The position numbers were made by a program, and so were the translations under genes. Shown piece after piece: positions 23,762-35,325 of a stretch of DNA of 64,000 nucleotides; position 1 is the first letter of the stretch, and each line of letters opens with the position of its first letter. Under the pieces are notes generated by a model. The model made no database searches. It was not told where the DNA came from and was given only the letters and a program-made list of their open reading frames with translations. The stretch comes from Clonostachys chloroleuca. Lineage: Eukaryota > Ascomycota > Sordariomycetes > Hypocreales > Bionectriaceae. Location: the NCBI GenBank assembly GCA_037952775.1, contig JBANAY010000001.1, positions 2,604,001 to 2,668,000 of the forward strand, read 5' to 3'.

Positions 23762-26700
23762 TTGGGGTGGGTTTCGGTCGCAGCAAATGGACCCAATCCT
23801 GTTTCTCGCTTGACGAGTATCTGTCTGCTGGCAGCTCACCACCTAGCAGAGCTTATCAAGAGTCTACGCGAAGCTGACCATACGGTAAAGAGTAAGGACG
23901 ATACTATAAGGCGAGTATGGAGGGGAACAGGCTGTAATAAAGAAGACGAAATCCGCAAACGAATGTGGAGATGTTAGTAATGACCTGAGACTGGACGCTC
24001 TTCGTCGAACTGCCTGCAGTAGGGGTCCAAAACCGAATACGCAGACGGAGGAGATGTTACGATTTCCGGGTGCTTGCCGGAAGGACAACAGGCAGAGAAG
24101 CACGTTGTGCTGTCGTTGAAGGCCAGGGGGAGGGTGAGAGAGCAATCCGGGAAGAAAAGGCAGAAGAGGAAGAGCGCGTGTAGGGCAGCGTAAAGAGAGA
24201 TCTGCCGCCTGCCAAAACGGCAAATAGAGATGGAGACGCAGGGTGTGTGAACGGTCCCAGAGATGCTTGTCACACGGGCCCGCCAGCAGGTAAGCGGGGT
24301 CCTATCTCGGGAGGGAAGGGGACAGGAGCAATGAAGAGTCCATTAATGGATACAAATGGCCTGTCAGTGGCATCCCTTGCAGCTCCTCCAGCATTTGACC
24401 TGAGGTAAAGAAGTGGTCGTCGACCTAACAACTTACACCGAAGGCATGGGGTTCCTCTGCCTTATTGGGAGGCGGCTCCGACTGCAGTGGCCGCTACAGC
24501 CCGAAGCGGCTTAACGCATCCAAGACACCCGCGCCCCTGTCAACCCAGAACTTACAGTGGGCGGACAGCTCTGGGCGACATGCTTAGCTGCCATGCTAAC
24601 GCATCTCCAGGCGCTGGGGTGGCTTTCTAGACCTGGGAACTCGGCACTAGGGAGCTCCACATATGCAAAAAGCAGACCACTTTCTGATCATCAACGGTAA
24701 TACAATCTGCCCTAAATGTCCCGACCACGAGGCCAGCCAGGGACTTACTCGAAACGATAGTATCAGAAAGCGACTCTACTTCTTTGACGCTCCACGAGGC
24801 GCTCCCTTGCTTGACCCCCGCGCCTCTCTCCAATTCGCTAAGTCGATGAACGGACCAACCACGGCCGCGTTCTATCAGATTTATCAATTTCGACATCTCG
24901 ACCAGGAACTTCCCAACAATTTTTGTCCCAAACTCTGTGACAGCGCCAGATCCCGGGGGGTCTTAAGTGTGGAGGGTTGATGCCAGGGTACCGCCGCCAC
25001 CCATCTCAAGATCACCCCATTTTCCAGATTATTCTGGCACTAGGAGCATGGTGAACCTTGTCCGGGCTGTCTGTCTCGGAACCAAAGATTTCAACAATCA
25101 TCCCAACTCGGATCTAAGCAGAGCAGAAGCCAAGGCGATGAAGTGAGGAGGGAAAGAGAGAGAGGAGGATTTTTTCTGGATTTTTCCGCGTCGATTTCTA
25201 AGCCTTTGGTGGAAATCTAGCTCAGCTACCTGGTTACTGGGAACTTGACTTGTCTTGCACAACCATCTCATCGACGGTCATGTGCAGCCATTCCCGCAAC
25301 CGAGTGCGCTACGAGCGAAAAAAAGGCATTTTTGAAGGTACCATGCAGCACTATCGTATTCGCTGACTGGGTTTCTGTAGGTCTAGGCCCTTGAAATATG
25401 ATGTGTTCATTTGGCCGTTGAAGGAACGGGGATCCTCAGGGTGTTCTTTTTTCTTCTGGTCCCCTGACCGCTTTCTTGCATAACGGTAGCCGTGTCGCGT
25501 TGCTGGGCGAGACTCGTCATGTTGAGAGGTGACGGTCGATCAATTCAAGCCCAGTGCACGAGCAAATTTTGTTGCTTCAGTAAGAAATTCACAGCTACGT
25601 ATCAGGGTCTCACCAACCGTGTTCTGTCACTGGGTTCGCTTGGAAATTGCGCATCGAGCCTAGCATGACTAACAAATCCGCTAGCAGAATGGCATGCATC
25701 CAGGTGAACCCAATTGCTTACCGAGTTACCTGGCCGGGCCCATCGAGAGTTGGGACGATAGAATGGGTTACTGTGGTTTCAGAGACCTCGTAAGGACTCA
25801 GGTTGGTCTTACAACCAGCATATCAATATCGGTTGTGACTGTGTTCCTGGAAGATCAATCTCAGACCCTGGCTCGGGAAGTAGGAATCCCGGTTGGGCGA
25901 TAACCATCTCATTATAGTGTCATATATGATCTTACCGAGCATTGAAAAAATCTGCAGGTCTTTTGGCAGCCAAGTGATTGGATGTAGGCTGATAACCTCG
26001 TGCGGGAATGTCGGAAGTTTCCGTGTCTAGTATTCGGGTTTTCTGCAGGACGGGCGCCTATGCTGCTCTATCGCATTGATGCGTGGTGCATGCCATCGCA
26101 TGTACGACTACCCGTCTTTGCTTGGGGTGACGCACAGCTGCGCAATGCAATGCAATGGCCAAGTCCACTTGGTACTGTACCCTCCGGGTACGTTCCAGAA
26201 ATTGGACTGGCCCGATCTGGTCACACATGAAAACCGTGGTTTGAGGTTGGTCCCCTAGTTTTCTTATCTCTTATCTCTTATCTCTTATCCATCGCAGCTC
26301 GCTATCGCTTTCAATTGCGTCATCCCGTGCCTCTTCCAAGTATTCGACTACCCTAGACAGGCGGCTGCAACCCTTTCGGCTTCAGATCACATCGTCAGGC
26401 TCGGGTTTTCAGTTTCTCAATCCCTTTCGGGTTAAATAGCCAGAGGTTATGGAAGGCGACATCGCAGCCTAGTGGTCGCCTGTGCTGAGAATTACCTGCC
26501 GACTTGGGCTTCTTTCATGCCGCAGTGGGTGCGTGTGATGTAGGATGACGAATGGGCTTCCAACATCAGTGGGTGCCATTTGTGGTGGGCAAAGTGCGCT
26601 ATATGACGAAGTAGCTTTTGGGAGTAGAAGCGACGTAGTGCATTCCTTAGGCAGGATTTCGTGTTTGATGCACAGCCTGCCTCCGAGACCAAGGCTGGTG

Positions 26701-26846
26701 CCATGGCGAGGTTATTAAAGCCAAGCGTTGCCCCGAGCATTCGTCCCTGGCTAAACCAACAACACCAACAACACCCGCCTTGGAACTCACCCCGCTATCC
26801 ACAAATTACACAAAAATTACAATCATACTCTACGAGAACGGACAAA
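23762..26846. promoter_or_regulatory. 3.1-kb gene-free divergent region, ERG5 (-) and PBI2-like gene (+)
   Basis: This is the longest stretch without a supported gene. Frames in it are at most about 119 codons and look random. It contains ATCACCCCAT at 25011-25020, close to a sterol-response element, and a TTATCTC repeat at 26264-26289. A small orphan gene or a non-coding transcript cannot be excluded. Confidence 0.45.
26264..26289 (+). repeat. Short tandem repeat, 7-nt unit TTATCTC
   Basis: Three full copies of TTATCTC followed by a partial TTATC, in the region upstream of the PBI2-like gene. On the other strand the unit contains GATAA, the core bound by GATA factors. Confidence 0.85.
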
Positions 26847-27261
26847 ATGCCTACCTACATTGTATGTTGTGATATATCGCAGACAAAGCCACGCTGTCTG
26901 GTATCATGAACTCACAGTCGTTTCGCTGCCTAGATCACCTGCAAGGAGAATGCTTCCGACGAGGATGTCAAGTCGTACGTACCATGACGCTTACCCCTTA
27001 CCTCATTACCGTCGATGCGGGGGATGAAACTGACGACCGTCGCAGGGCCAAGGACCACGCCATTAAGCAGGGCGGCACCATCGAGCACGAATACAAGATC
27101 ATCAAGGGCTTCTCGTACGCAACCCCGCGCCATCTTGACTTTATGGACCGGAGCTAACACACTGCGACAGAGTCAAGTTCCCTGAAGGCGCCGTGACTAC
27201 GCTGGACTCTCACCCCAGCATCAAGGCGGTCGAGGCAGACGGCGTCATGAAGATCCAGTGA
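26847..27261 (+). CDS. PBI2-like inhibitor I9 domain protein (subtilisin-type protease inhibitor)
   Basis: Four small exons, 26847-26861, 26934-26974, 27046-27114 and 27171-27261, join to just 71 residues. The sequence, MPTYIITCKENASDED to HPSIKAVEADGVMKIQ, is a stand-alone inhibitor I9 fold: the same fold as subtilisin propeptides. Known members are yeast Pbi2 (inhibitor of vacuolar proteinase B, and a cofactor of vacuole fusion) and mushroom POIA1. There is no signal peptide, consistent with a cytosolic protein. The gene faces away from ERG5. The fold is clear from the pattern (GGTIEHEYKIIKGFS then LDSHPSIKAVEAD); the target protease is inferred from the family. Confidence 0.88.
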
Positions 27262-27936
27262 ACAGTGTACGAGTAGGGAACGGCGGCGCGCGCGGTCATG
27301 TGCATGGGGGCGCCGAAGACTTGCATGTATATCACATCACGGAAGGCTTTATCCCCACCGTGTACAGTGACGGGAGCAGATGTGACCACCAGGGTTAGAG
27401 CTTTCCTCCTCATCATGAATTCAATATGATATAATTTGTTTCCAAACCAGCTTGATCCAGACTCTTTTGTTTTCCTATAGTTCGAACTCAATTCAGCCAC
27501 GGCGGTTTGGCTGGCTTCCTCCAACCCCTCGCCTGGTCTTGCTCGTGCTGTGACGTAGAAAGACCCCGCGATAAGACGCGCGGGATAAGCACTGTTCCCC
27601 TCCTTCGGTTTCCGCTATCTCATTTAGCGTCCAGCGGCACAAGCTGGCTACAATCGGTAATAACCCCACTTACTAAGCAAACCGCCAATCTGGGGCCGAA
27701 CGTCTCGCCTTGAAAGACCGCGAGTCAGCCACACTGCTACTCGACTTATAGATCCGATCGGTGATGGATCCTCGGCTGTGATGCCACCCCAACCGTCAAT
27801 GCCACCGATCCGGTCTTGATATTTCATTTACAGCTTGTCCCACTCTAGCGAATTTATCTTATTGCACACTGTGCGCAGCAATTGGCTGTTTCCCTCGCCT
27901 TCGTCTTGCCGCCTTGGATATGAAGGAGCCATCGCA
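27262..27936. other. Gene-free stretch before the PDK-type kinase
   Basis: These 675 bases hold the 3' region of the PBI2-like gene and the promoter of the kinase gene. Nothing else is recognised. Confidence 0.5.
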
Positions 27937-29365
27937 ATGAACCGCCTCGTTCAGCCTATGCGGCGCTGCCGCATCCCTTCCCTCGCACATTATCCCACAC
28001 GCCGAATAACCCCATCAATATGGAGATGCTCCTCGTTCTCGACGGCTTCGCCTGCATCGGAAACGGGTTACAATGTGACGGATGCCGACATCATGGCATT
28101 GTCCAAGCTGCGCCAACACTCGTTAAGCCTTGCTGATCTTGTCAAGTACTTCTCTCACACTCGATGCATATTCATATCCAATGCTAACCAGACCTCCCTC
28201 TATAACGTAGACACGGCCGTCCACCTCTTTCCGAGAAGTCACTTCTTTCCTCCGCCAACTTCACCCTCTCTCTATTACCGATCCGCCTCGCCCACCGACT
28301 CCAAGCCCTCCGCAACCTCCCATATATTGTCGTATCGAACCCCAACATCTCTCGTATATACAGCACCTACCTCAACTCGCTCTCTATCCTCCTGCCATAC
28401 TGGCGAGCGGCAGCCGAGGGCCGTCCGATCAACTCTCTGGAAGAAGAGATTCGCTTCACCAACACCCTGGCCGAGCTCGTCGCCATGCACACCGACACCA
28501 TCCCCATCCTCGCTCGCGGGTTCCTCGAATGCCGGCGGTACATCTCCCCGGCCCAGGTCACCACCTTCCTCGACGAGCACCTGCGCGCCCGCATCGGCAC
28601 CCGCCTCGTCGCGGAGCAGCACATCGCCCTCCACTTCAGCAGCCAGCCTCACTTCGACCCGGAGGCCAGCCCGACCCCCTGCCCCGAGCACCCCTCCTTC
28701 ATCGGCGTCATCGACACCGCCCTCAAGCCCGCCACCGTAGTCGACAGCTGCGCCGGCTTCGTCGCCGACATCTGCGAGCTCCGCTACGGCACCCGACCCC
28801 CGGTCATCATCGACGGCGAGCCCGACACCACCTTCGCCTCCGTCCCCATGCATCTCGAGTACATCGTCACCGAGATGCTCAAGAACGCCTTCCGCGCCAC
28901 CATCGAGAACAGGTCCAGGGAGCCCGTCGTCGTCACCATCGCTCCCGAGCCCCCGCAGCGCCTGAGCCCGGACGCCATCCCACACATCACGCCGCCAGAG
29001 AGCAACCGGGGGCAGTTCCGCGCCGAGGCCATCCTGCCCCTCGACGACAACGCGCCGGGGGTCACCATCCGCATCCGCGACCGCGGCGGCGGCATCCCCC
29101 GCAGGTCGTCCCGGACATCTGGTCCTACTCCTTCTCCACCTTCTCAGACGACGACGAGTTCCCCGGCTCCAGCGGCTCAGACGGCCTCAGCGCCATCGCC
29201 AACGCCGGGTCCGGTCTCAGCTCCATTGCCGGGCTGGGGTACGGCTTACCGCTGAGCAGGGCCTACGCGGAGTATTTCGGCGGCGGCATCGCCGTCCAGA
29301 GTCTCTACAGATGGGGAACGGATGTCTATTTACGATTGAAAGGCATTGGCCAGATTGACGGCTAA
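27937..29365 (+). CDS. Mitochondrial PDK/BCKDK-family protein kinase (apparent 1-nt deletion)
   Basis: Exons 27937-28145 and 28211-29365 encode about 454 residues. A basic N terminus ([19 protein letters not shown]) fits mitochondrial import. The domain order is that of pyruvate and branched-chain dehydrogenase kinases: the helical region ([28 protein letters not shown]), then a GHKL ATPase fold with N box [14 protein letters not shown]1 box IRDRGGGI and G2 box [12 protein letters not shown]. These kinases phosphorylate and switch off the E1 subunit of their dehydrogenase. At 29096-29100 there are five C where six are needed to continue [19 protein letters not shown]; as written the frame is lost after the G1 box. 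The 3' half has strongly C/G-ending codons. Whether it acts on PDH or BCKDH is not decided. Confidence 0.88.
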
Positions 29366-29872
29366 GCGCCCTAGAATGATGATAGTTGATGTTGACTATG
29401 CCGTCGGGAAGTCTTGGGAACAATTCGCGATTTGTCCTGGCGTAAAGAAACCAAGTGATATATAATGCACAGCGTGTTAAGCTTCATGAGATACGGGCGA
29501 ATGGATTTATGAATTTCGGGACCAAGTATGCTAAAAAAACGAGGGATAGTTTTATTTGTGATTATTAGGAAACTAGATACTAGGAACCCATATATTATTA
29601 TCAATCGCCAATGCGAGCGACAGCAGCCTGGTTACCTTGTCGCAGACAAATTGACCACCGGCGCAGCTTCTCACGCGACATTGTCAAAGTAGAACCTATA
29701 AGATGCAACAAGCCCCCAGGGAAAAAGAAAGAAATCGAGGTCGTCAAACCCATTCAATATGTTCAAAACACTTTTAACGCCGTCACCGTCAGTCTGATAA
29801 TTCAATCCGCCCCATTATGCGTCGTGGTGACATGATGAGCCTGTGATGGAGCCAGCCATTGCGCTTGCAAGC
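29366..29872. other. Convergent 3' ends of the kinase and class VII chitin synthase
   Basis: These 507 A/T-rich bases lie between two opposing stop codons. They hold both 3' untranslated regions; no gene is seen. Confidence 0.55.
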
Positions 29873-32800
29873 TTACATCTTCTCAAGCTCACGGTCGATC
29901 TGTCGATCAAGGAATGTACGTCGTTCGCCGACGAGTTCAACCTGCAGGCGCTGTTCGACAAGAGCCCGCAGCTGCTTCTTGGTCACGGAATCCAGATCAA
30001 CCTCTCGCAATACTGCTTGGATGCACTCGACAATCATCGCATCGTCTGGGGCGCCAGTGCCACGCTGGAAGTCGAACGATGTAGTTGAGCGCATGGCATC
30101 AGGGACCATAGGCGAGCGACGGCCGAATGCTGAGGGTGCCCTGTTTGCTCCAACTCCAACAACTGACGGGGGCGTATTCGACTGGCCGCGGAGATTTGTC
30201 ATGCTTGGGTGGGCCGCAGGATAGTCTTGGTAAGGTGAGGCAGCACGGTTATAATCTTGAATACCAGTACCGAGTGACAACATTGACTGTCGGTTCTGCA
30301 TCAATGGCTGCTCCTGGTAAAGTCCCGTCATGGTCGAAGCACGGTTTACGGCACCACCGTAGGGCGAAGGAGATTGAGGAGGGATGAATGTGTTGCGTTG
30401 CATTCCCGTCAAGACAGAACCCTGAGGGCCAGCTGAGTAAACTGACTTCATCTCGTCCATCTCGTAAGGATCCCCTGTCATATCCTGGGGATTGCCACGT
30501 CGTCCGGGGAGGCTGTTGGCAAGTGCGTAATCATCCCATCTCTGCAATGGGATAGATCTTGGGTCGAAATCTTCGTCTGTGACAATGACCAGTTTCTTGT
30601 CTCCCTTTTCTCCAATGACCACACGAGTGTTACCCCATGTGAAGTTATCTTGATTCCAGAAGGAATAGACTGGGAGTGCAAAAGAATAGATGGGGAACGC
30701 GATGATGTAGATGATCATCCAGCCAATGTGCTGCCATTGTCTCTTCAGAATGAAGATGAGAGCTTGCAAACCGTAGACACCAGCCAACATGACAATACTG
30801 ATCATTGGGAATTGACCTTGTTTGGTAGCGACACGATAAATGAGCCAGGCCAGGTAACCACATGTTCCAGGAAGAATGACAGTACCAAAAAGGTCGATGA
30901 AGACAACGAAACGCATACCGAAACAACAGAAACCACACATTTCGCTAAGTCTCATAAGCTCGACCATGTTGTGAATAGTTGAGTTGATCCAGCGACGACG
31001 TTGAGATAACAGCACGCTCCAAGAGTCTGGCGCAGCAGTCTTACATTTTGCGTCAGGGACAAACTTGAATTGCATGGAAGGGAAGTGCTTGGTCAAAGTG
31101 TGGTAAGATAACGATCCTCACCCAGGGACAGTAGATTCTTCTTGTGTAGTGTATCCACATCACAAACACTGTAGTCCCGGATAACCTTGTCTGAAATAAT
31201 GAGAGGCTTGCCCTTGTCCACAGTACGGAGTCGATACATGGTGAAACTGTAAATAAAATGAGTTAGCGATGATCAAGCATGTCATTGGGATGGCTGGAGC
31301 CAAACTTACCAACCGGGCAAACAAGTAACGCTGCCAAAGAGAGACTCGAAAGCTTTAGCCAAGTGATGCGAGATGAAGTATTCATAAACTTGGATCATGG
31401 TCCACCAAGATTTCTCGTCGTTCTCAAGACTTGTCTCACCACAGATACCAGCAATCTTGGCGTTGTGAGCGCACGCAGACACCAACCGAGTAAGCGATTC
31501 TTCTTGAACGGAAGTATCGGCATCAATCATGAGAAGATATTCGTAGAGCTCAGGGTCCACGCCAATAACGTTGTTAATCTGATGGAACATTTCAAGCTCC
31601 AAGGGGTTCATGGGCGCACGGTGATGGACACGGTTCAAGAAGCTCATCAACAGAATTTGAGAATCACGCTTTCCGCGGTTACCGGGTTTCGACTTGGCTT
31701 GCTCTGATTCTTTGCCCACCTTGACAACAACAAGGTAGGGGACGACGTTGCCCTCGAATTCATAGAGACCTGAGTAGACTTTGCCGTAGTTCAATTGCTC
31801 GCTACCTGGTCCAACAGATTTGAAAGGCAGGGCAGGAGGATCGACCTTGGGATCAACGCCCAGGATATCGAGGACGATCTTGGGGGTTGGGCGATCATTA
31901 CCTGCTCCCACAATGACACCATCGCAGATGATACAGATAAGCTTCCTCTTATTATCGTATTGTAGTGCCGTCAACGAATCCAGTGCTTTTCGAAGCGACT
32001 CTTCACCTTCTGTGTAGGCTGGTACCTGACAAATGACAAACTTGTCTTGAGGGGAAGGGCGCCGCTTGGAGCCGAATTGAAGCGCAGCTATGAATTTGAT
32101 CAAGATGACTGAACAGAGTACCATTGTGAATGCGAACAGGATCCAGTTGTTAACTGTACAACGCGGGTATTCTCGGAAATCGACCTTGCCCTTGTAAAAG
32201 ACTTCTTGGATGCAGTTCCAGCTGTTCATAATGTTGGCATATTCCGATTCATTGTTCATGTTGTTCGTCATGAGTGTGTCGAGGTCCTTGGTAATATCCC
32301 GACCAGGGTTGTTCTTCCAAAGGTTCGAGACCTTCGTGTTCAGGAATTCGTAGATAGCAACATTTGGTTGCAGATCTTGGGTGTTGAAGTAATCTGTGAG
32401 ATCGTATACTCCCTCCTCGTATCTTGCCCACTTGTGCTGCTCGTCCTTGCCTTCATCGTAGAGCTTCTTTGCCGAGATAACCAGTTCGCCCTTGTAATAT
32501 TCCTTCATAGTGACCAGGAAAGTATCCCAATACCACCTTTCATCGTACAGCTTGCTCTTGATGTAGGGTGATGTCTTGCCAGAAGTGTGGACGGCAGTGG
32601 GGTTCTCTGGGGTGTTGTTGAGAGTTAGGACTGTGGTGTCAGCGATACCTAAACCACGGCAAGCTTCGCTCAATGGTGGCATGAAGTATCCGTCCATGTC
32701 CAAGCCAGCCAGTGGTTCCATGTTATCCTTTGTGGTCTTGATGTTGATGTCACTGTGCTCTCTTCTCCAGAAATCAGACATATCATAGACACTGCCACGG

Positions 32801-35325
32801 ACACTGACCCAAAAGTCGTCTTCTCCTTGGTGGGTGGCCACTTCCTTTGCATTCCAGGCTTTGTCTGAGTTGGGGCAGATAATGAGGCCGAAACCGATCA
32901 TCCAAAAGAGAATAGTACCGTTGATAAAGAAGATGAGGAAGAACAGAACCAGTTTTTCGCGCCATGCCATACGGACGTCAGGTCGTTTCATGCGCCCAAT
33001 GTATCTGAGTGCAGTCGACGGGATCCACCATGTCAGGCACCATACGAAGATGACCCATGCGCGACGAGAAGGAGTCGTTCCATTCGTCTTGACCTTCTTA
33101 TTCTTTGCTAACTCGGGATCCATCATGCCGGTAAATTCACCGGCTTCGTTGAAGAAGATATCACCCTTGTATTCATCGCCCTTGGTACCGAGACCGTAAT
33201 CACCAACGTTTCCTTCGCGGTTGGAGGTAGGTGCAATGGACGGTGCAATGTTGTGCTGTTGAGCCATCGGCATAGGATGCTGACTCATTGTCATCTGGCT
33301 CAGGTTCCCTTGACTCAAGTTACGTTGATGGTTCATATTCGACACGTCAAGTCCGCTTTCTGTGGCAGGGGCGCCGGGGAAGTAGCCGCTCCCGTTGGCA
33401 GAGTAGCTTGTGTCAAAGCCTGTGTTGAATGGGTTTTCGGGTAGAGGCTGGTTACCGGGCTGCAGATCGAGCATGCTTTCAGCTTCCCACCAAGCGCTCT
33501 CGCGAATCCAAACGCGCTCCTTGCCGATGAATACTTCGCCATTGCTCCATCCTCTCTCAAGGAGCCAGCTTCCAATACCATCTTTGCCATCTCTGCAACC
33601 CAGGGCTGCGTATCGTTGAGCAAACTCATCAACGTCAAAGTCAGCAGTGAAATCGAGGTTCCTGTTCCGCCTGTTTGCCCACTCTGGGAGCCTCCAAGAA
33701 CGGAGTTGACGAGAAACTGTGCCTGCAGACCACGCAGATGTGATGGATGGGAGAGCAGCAAGGCTGACTGGAGAGTCATCAGTTGGATGAATCGAGAGAT
33801 GATACCAAACGCGGCTGGAAGAGATGATGCTGGGTAGATCAAAGCGACCAGCGCGGCCGAGGTTGATTCCTTGGCCCTCGATAGGGAACAGCAGCTTTTT
33901 GATAAAGGCGTCCTCATCTGCTGCATAGGCAACTTTTTCGAGGACTACTTCTCGTTTCTCCAAGTCGTATTGTCTTTGTCTGCCCTCTGGACCGGTCATG
34001 ATGCCCAGATCAGGGGCCACCGCCGACACGGCTTGTTCCATCTCTCTCAGAACAGACGCACCAGCAGGAGAGGCGGTGTGTCCATCCTCAATGATTTCGG
34101 CATTAATACCCTGGGTATCGTCGAAGATGGACCGCATGCAGAGCGCTTTGCCGAGAGCAGGGTCAGGAACTTCAATGACTGTAATGGAAACAGTATCACC
34201 ATTTTCCTGGATAGAGCTAGAGCTGGAGGAGCTGCCCAGCGATTCTTCGCCCTCCTTGATGCGAGTAATCTGACTTGCAATAGCATCGTTTGCCTTGGAA
34301 ATTACCCAGTCCACGAGCGCCTCATAGAGACCACCCACAAGAGTCTGGCGATCCTCGGTGCTGCATTGACGGAATAGAACCTCAGGCTCCATGCCAAGGA
34401 GCCCCCCAACATCCTCACAGATTTCTTCAAGCAAATCTGAATCGCTGTTGTAATCAAGTGTGTTACCCAGCTTTAGAAGACCAGCAAGGGTCGAAATGAA
34501 GTTACGATGAGCTGAGCCCTTGATTCCAATATCCTTTAGCGCCTGTCGGAAGTCATCGGCGGCAGCGGCGTCATCCGCTGTAGGAAGGTAGGATGGGGGC
34601 ATCGTATGTACCCGAGCGGGATAGCAAGGCATAACTGGATGCAGGCTGCAGTCCGAGAAATTCTCTCTCTGCAGGAGTGGAAGCAGAGGTAAGTAGGTAG
34701 TAAAACACATCGAATGCACGGTATCCTGCCTCCTTGGGAATATTCAGCAATCCATTGGCGGTGTCAATCCCGCCCTTGGACAGAGACAGTGAGGCACCTG
34801 TGAAGTGGCCAGTAAGGGTGAGTGTCAGAGAAACACTCAGAGCTGCCTGTCTTGGAGATGAAGGATTGTGAGGTGTAACACATCGGACGAATGGCCGCAC
34901 GGCCTCGAGTGCTTTGAAAACGTGGGAGGGAATAGCAAATGGGAAGTTGGACAAGAATGGCACCAGAACGGACGGGGCGGACTGATGAAGGGATCTGTTG
35001 GCTGTTAGTAAATTGAAGCATTTCATGTCCGCGTAATTACATACCCTAGGACGATGCATCCATCTTCGGCACGGCGTCGAGCATGCTCCCAAGCTCGGGC
35101 AGCCAGAGTAGGATCAACTGTTGGACCAGCCTGAGCAGCAGTGAGCCATGTGTTTACAACCAAACTCGTGCTGGCCTCGAGGCTGTGTGGTTGGGAAGAC
35201 AAGTAGATATTATGAACAGCATTTAGCAGCGTCGTAGTCGAGACCTGGGCGGTTTGGGGGCCACCAGCAGATGGTGCGAACTGGTTCGTCGAGGCCACCG
35301 AGAACATTGACATTCGGTTCGACAT
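29873..35325 (-). CDS. csmB: Class VII chitin synthase with degenerate myosin-like head (two apparent indels)
   Basis: Exons 35045-35325, 31310-34994 and 29873-31246 total about 1779 residues. The N-terminal myosin-like head is short and lacks the P-loop: where the class V gene has GESGSGKST this one has GSLHQSAPS. Then come a cytochrome-b5-like domain ([15 protein letters not shown]), membrane segments, the processive glycosyltransferase core with GEDRYLTTL and QRRRW, more membrane segments, and a C-terminal DEK domain. The enzyme polymerises UDP-GlcNAc to chitin at growing tips and septa. Two one-base breaks are seen: five G at 34595-34599 (one too many; four give [16 protein letters not shown]), and three A at 31095-31097 (one too few; CTT-TG lacks a base before ACC AAG CAC). 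They cancel in total length. It is the partner of the class V gene, head to head. Confidence 0.93.

Noticed and set aside
28275..28985. 236-codon open frame antisense to the PDK-type kinase
   Set aside because: Asp/Gly/Val/Glu-rich text caused by C/G-ending codons on the other strand; no family resemblance.
34578..34611. 34-nt GTACAT...ACAG segment as an intron of csmB
   Set aside because: It would restore the frame but is shorter than workable fungal introns; removing one base from the five-G run gives better protein text.
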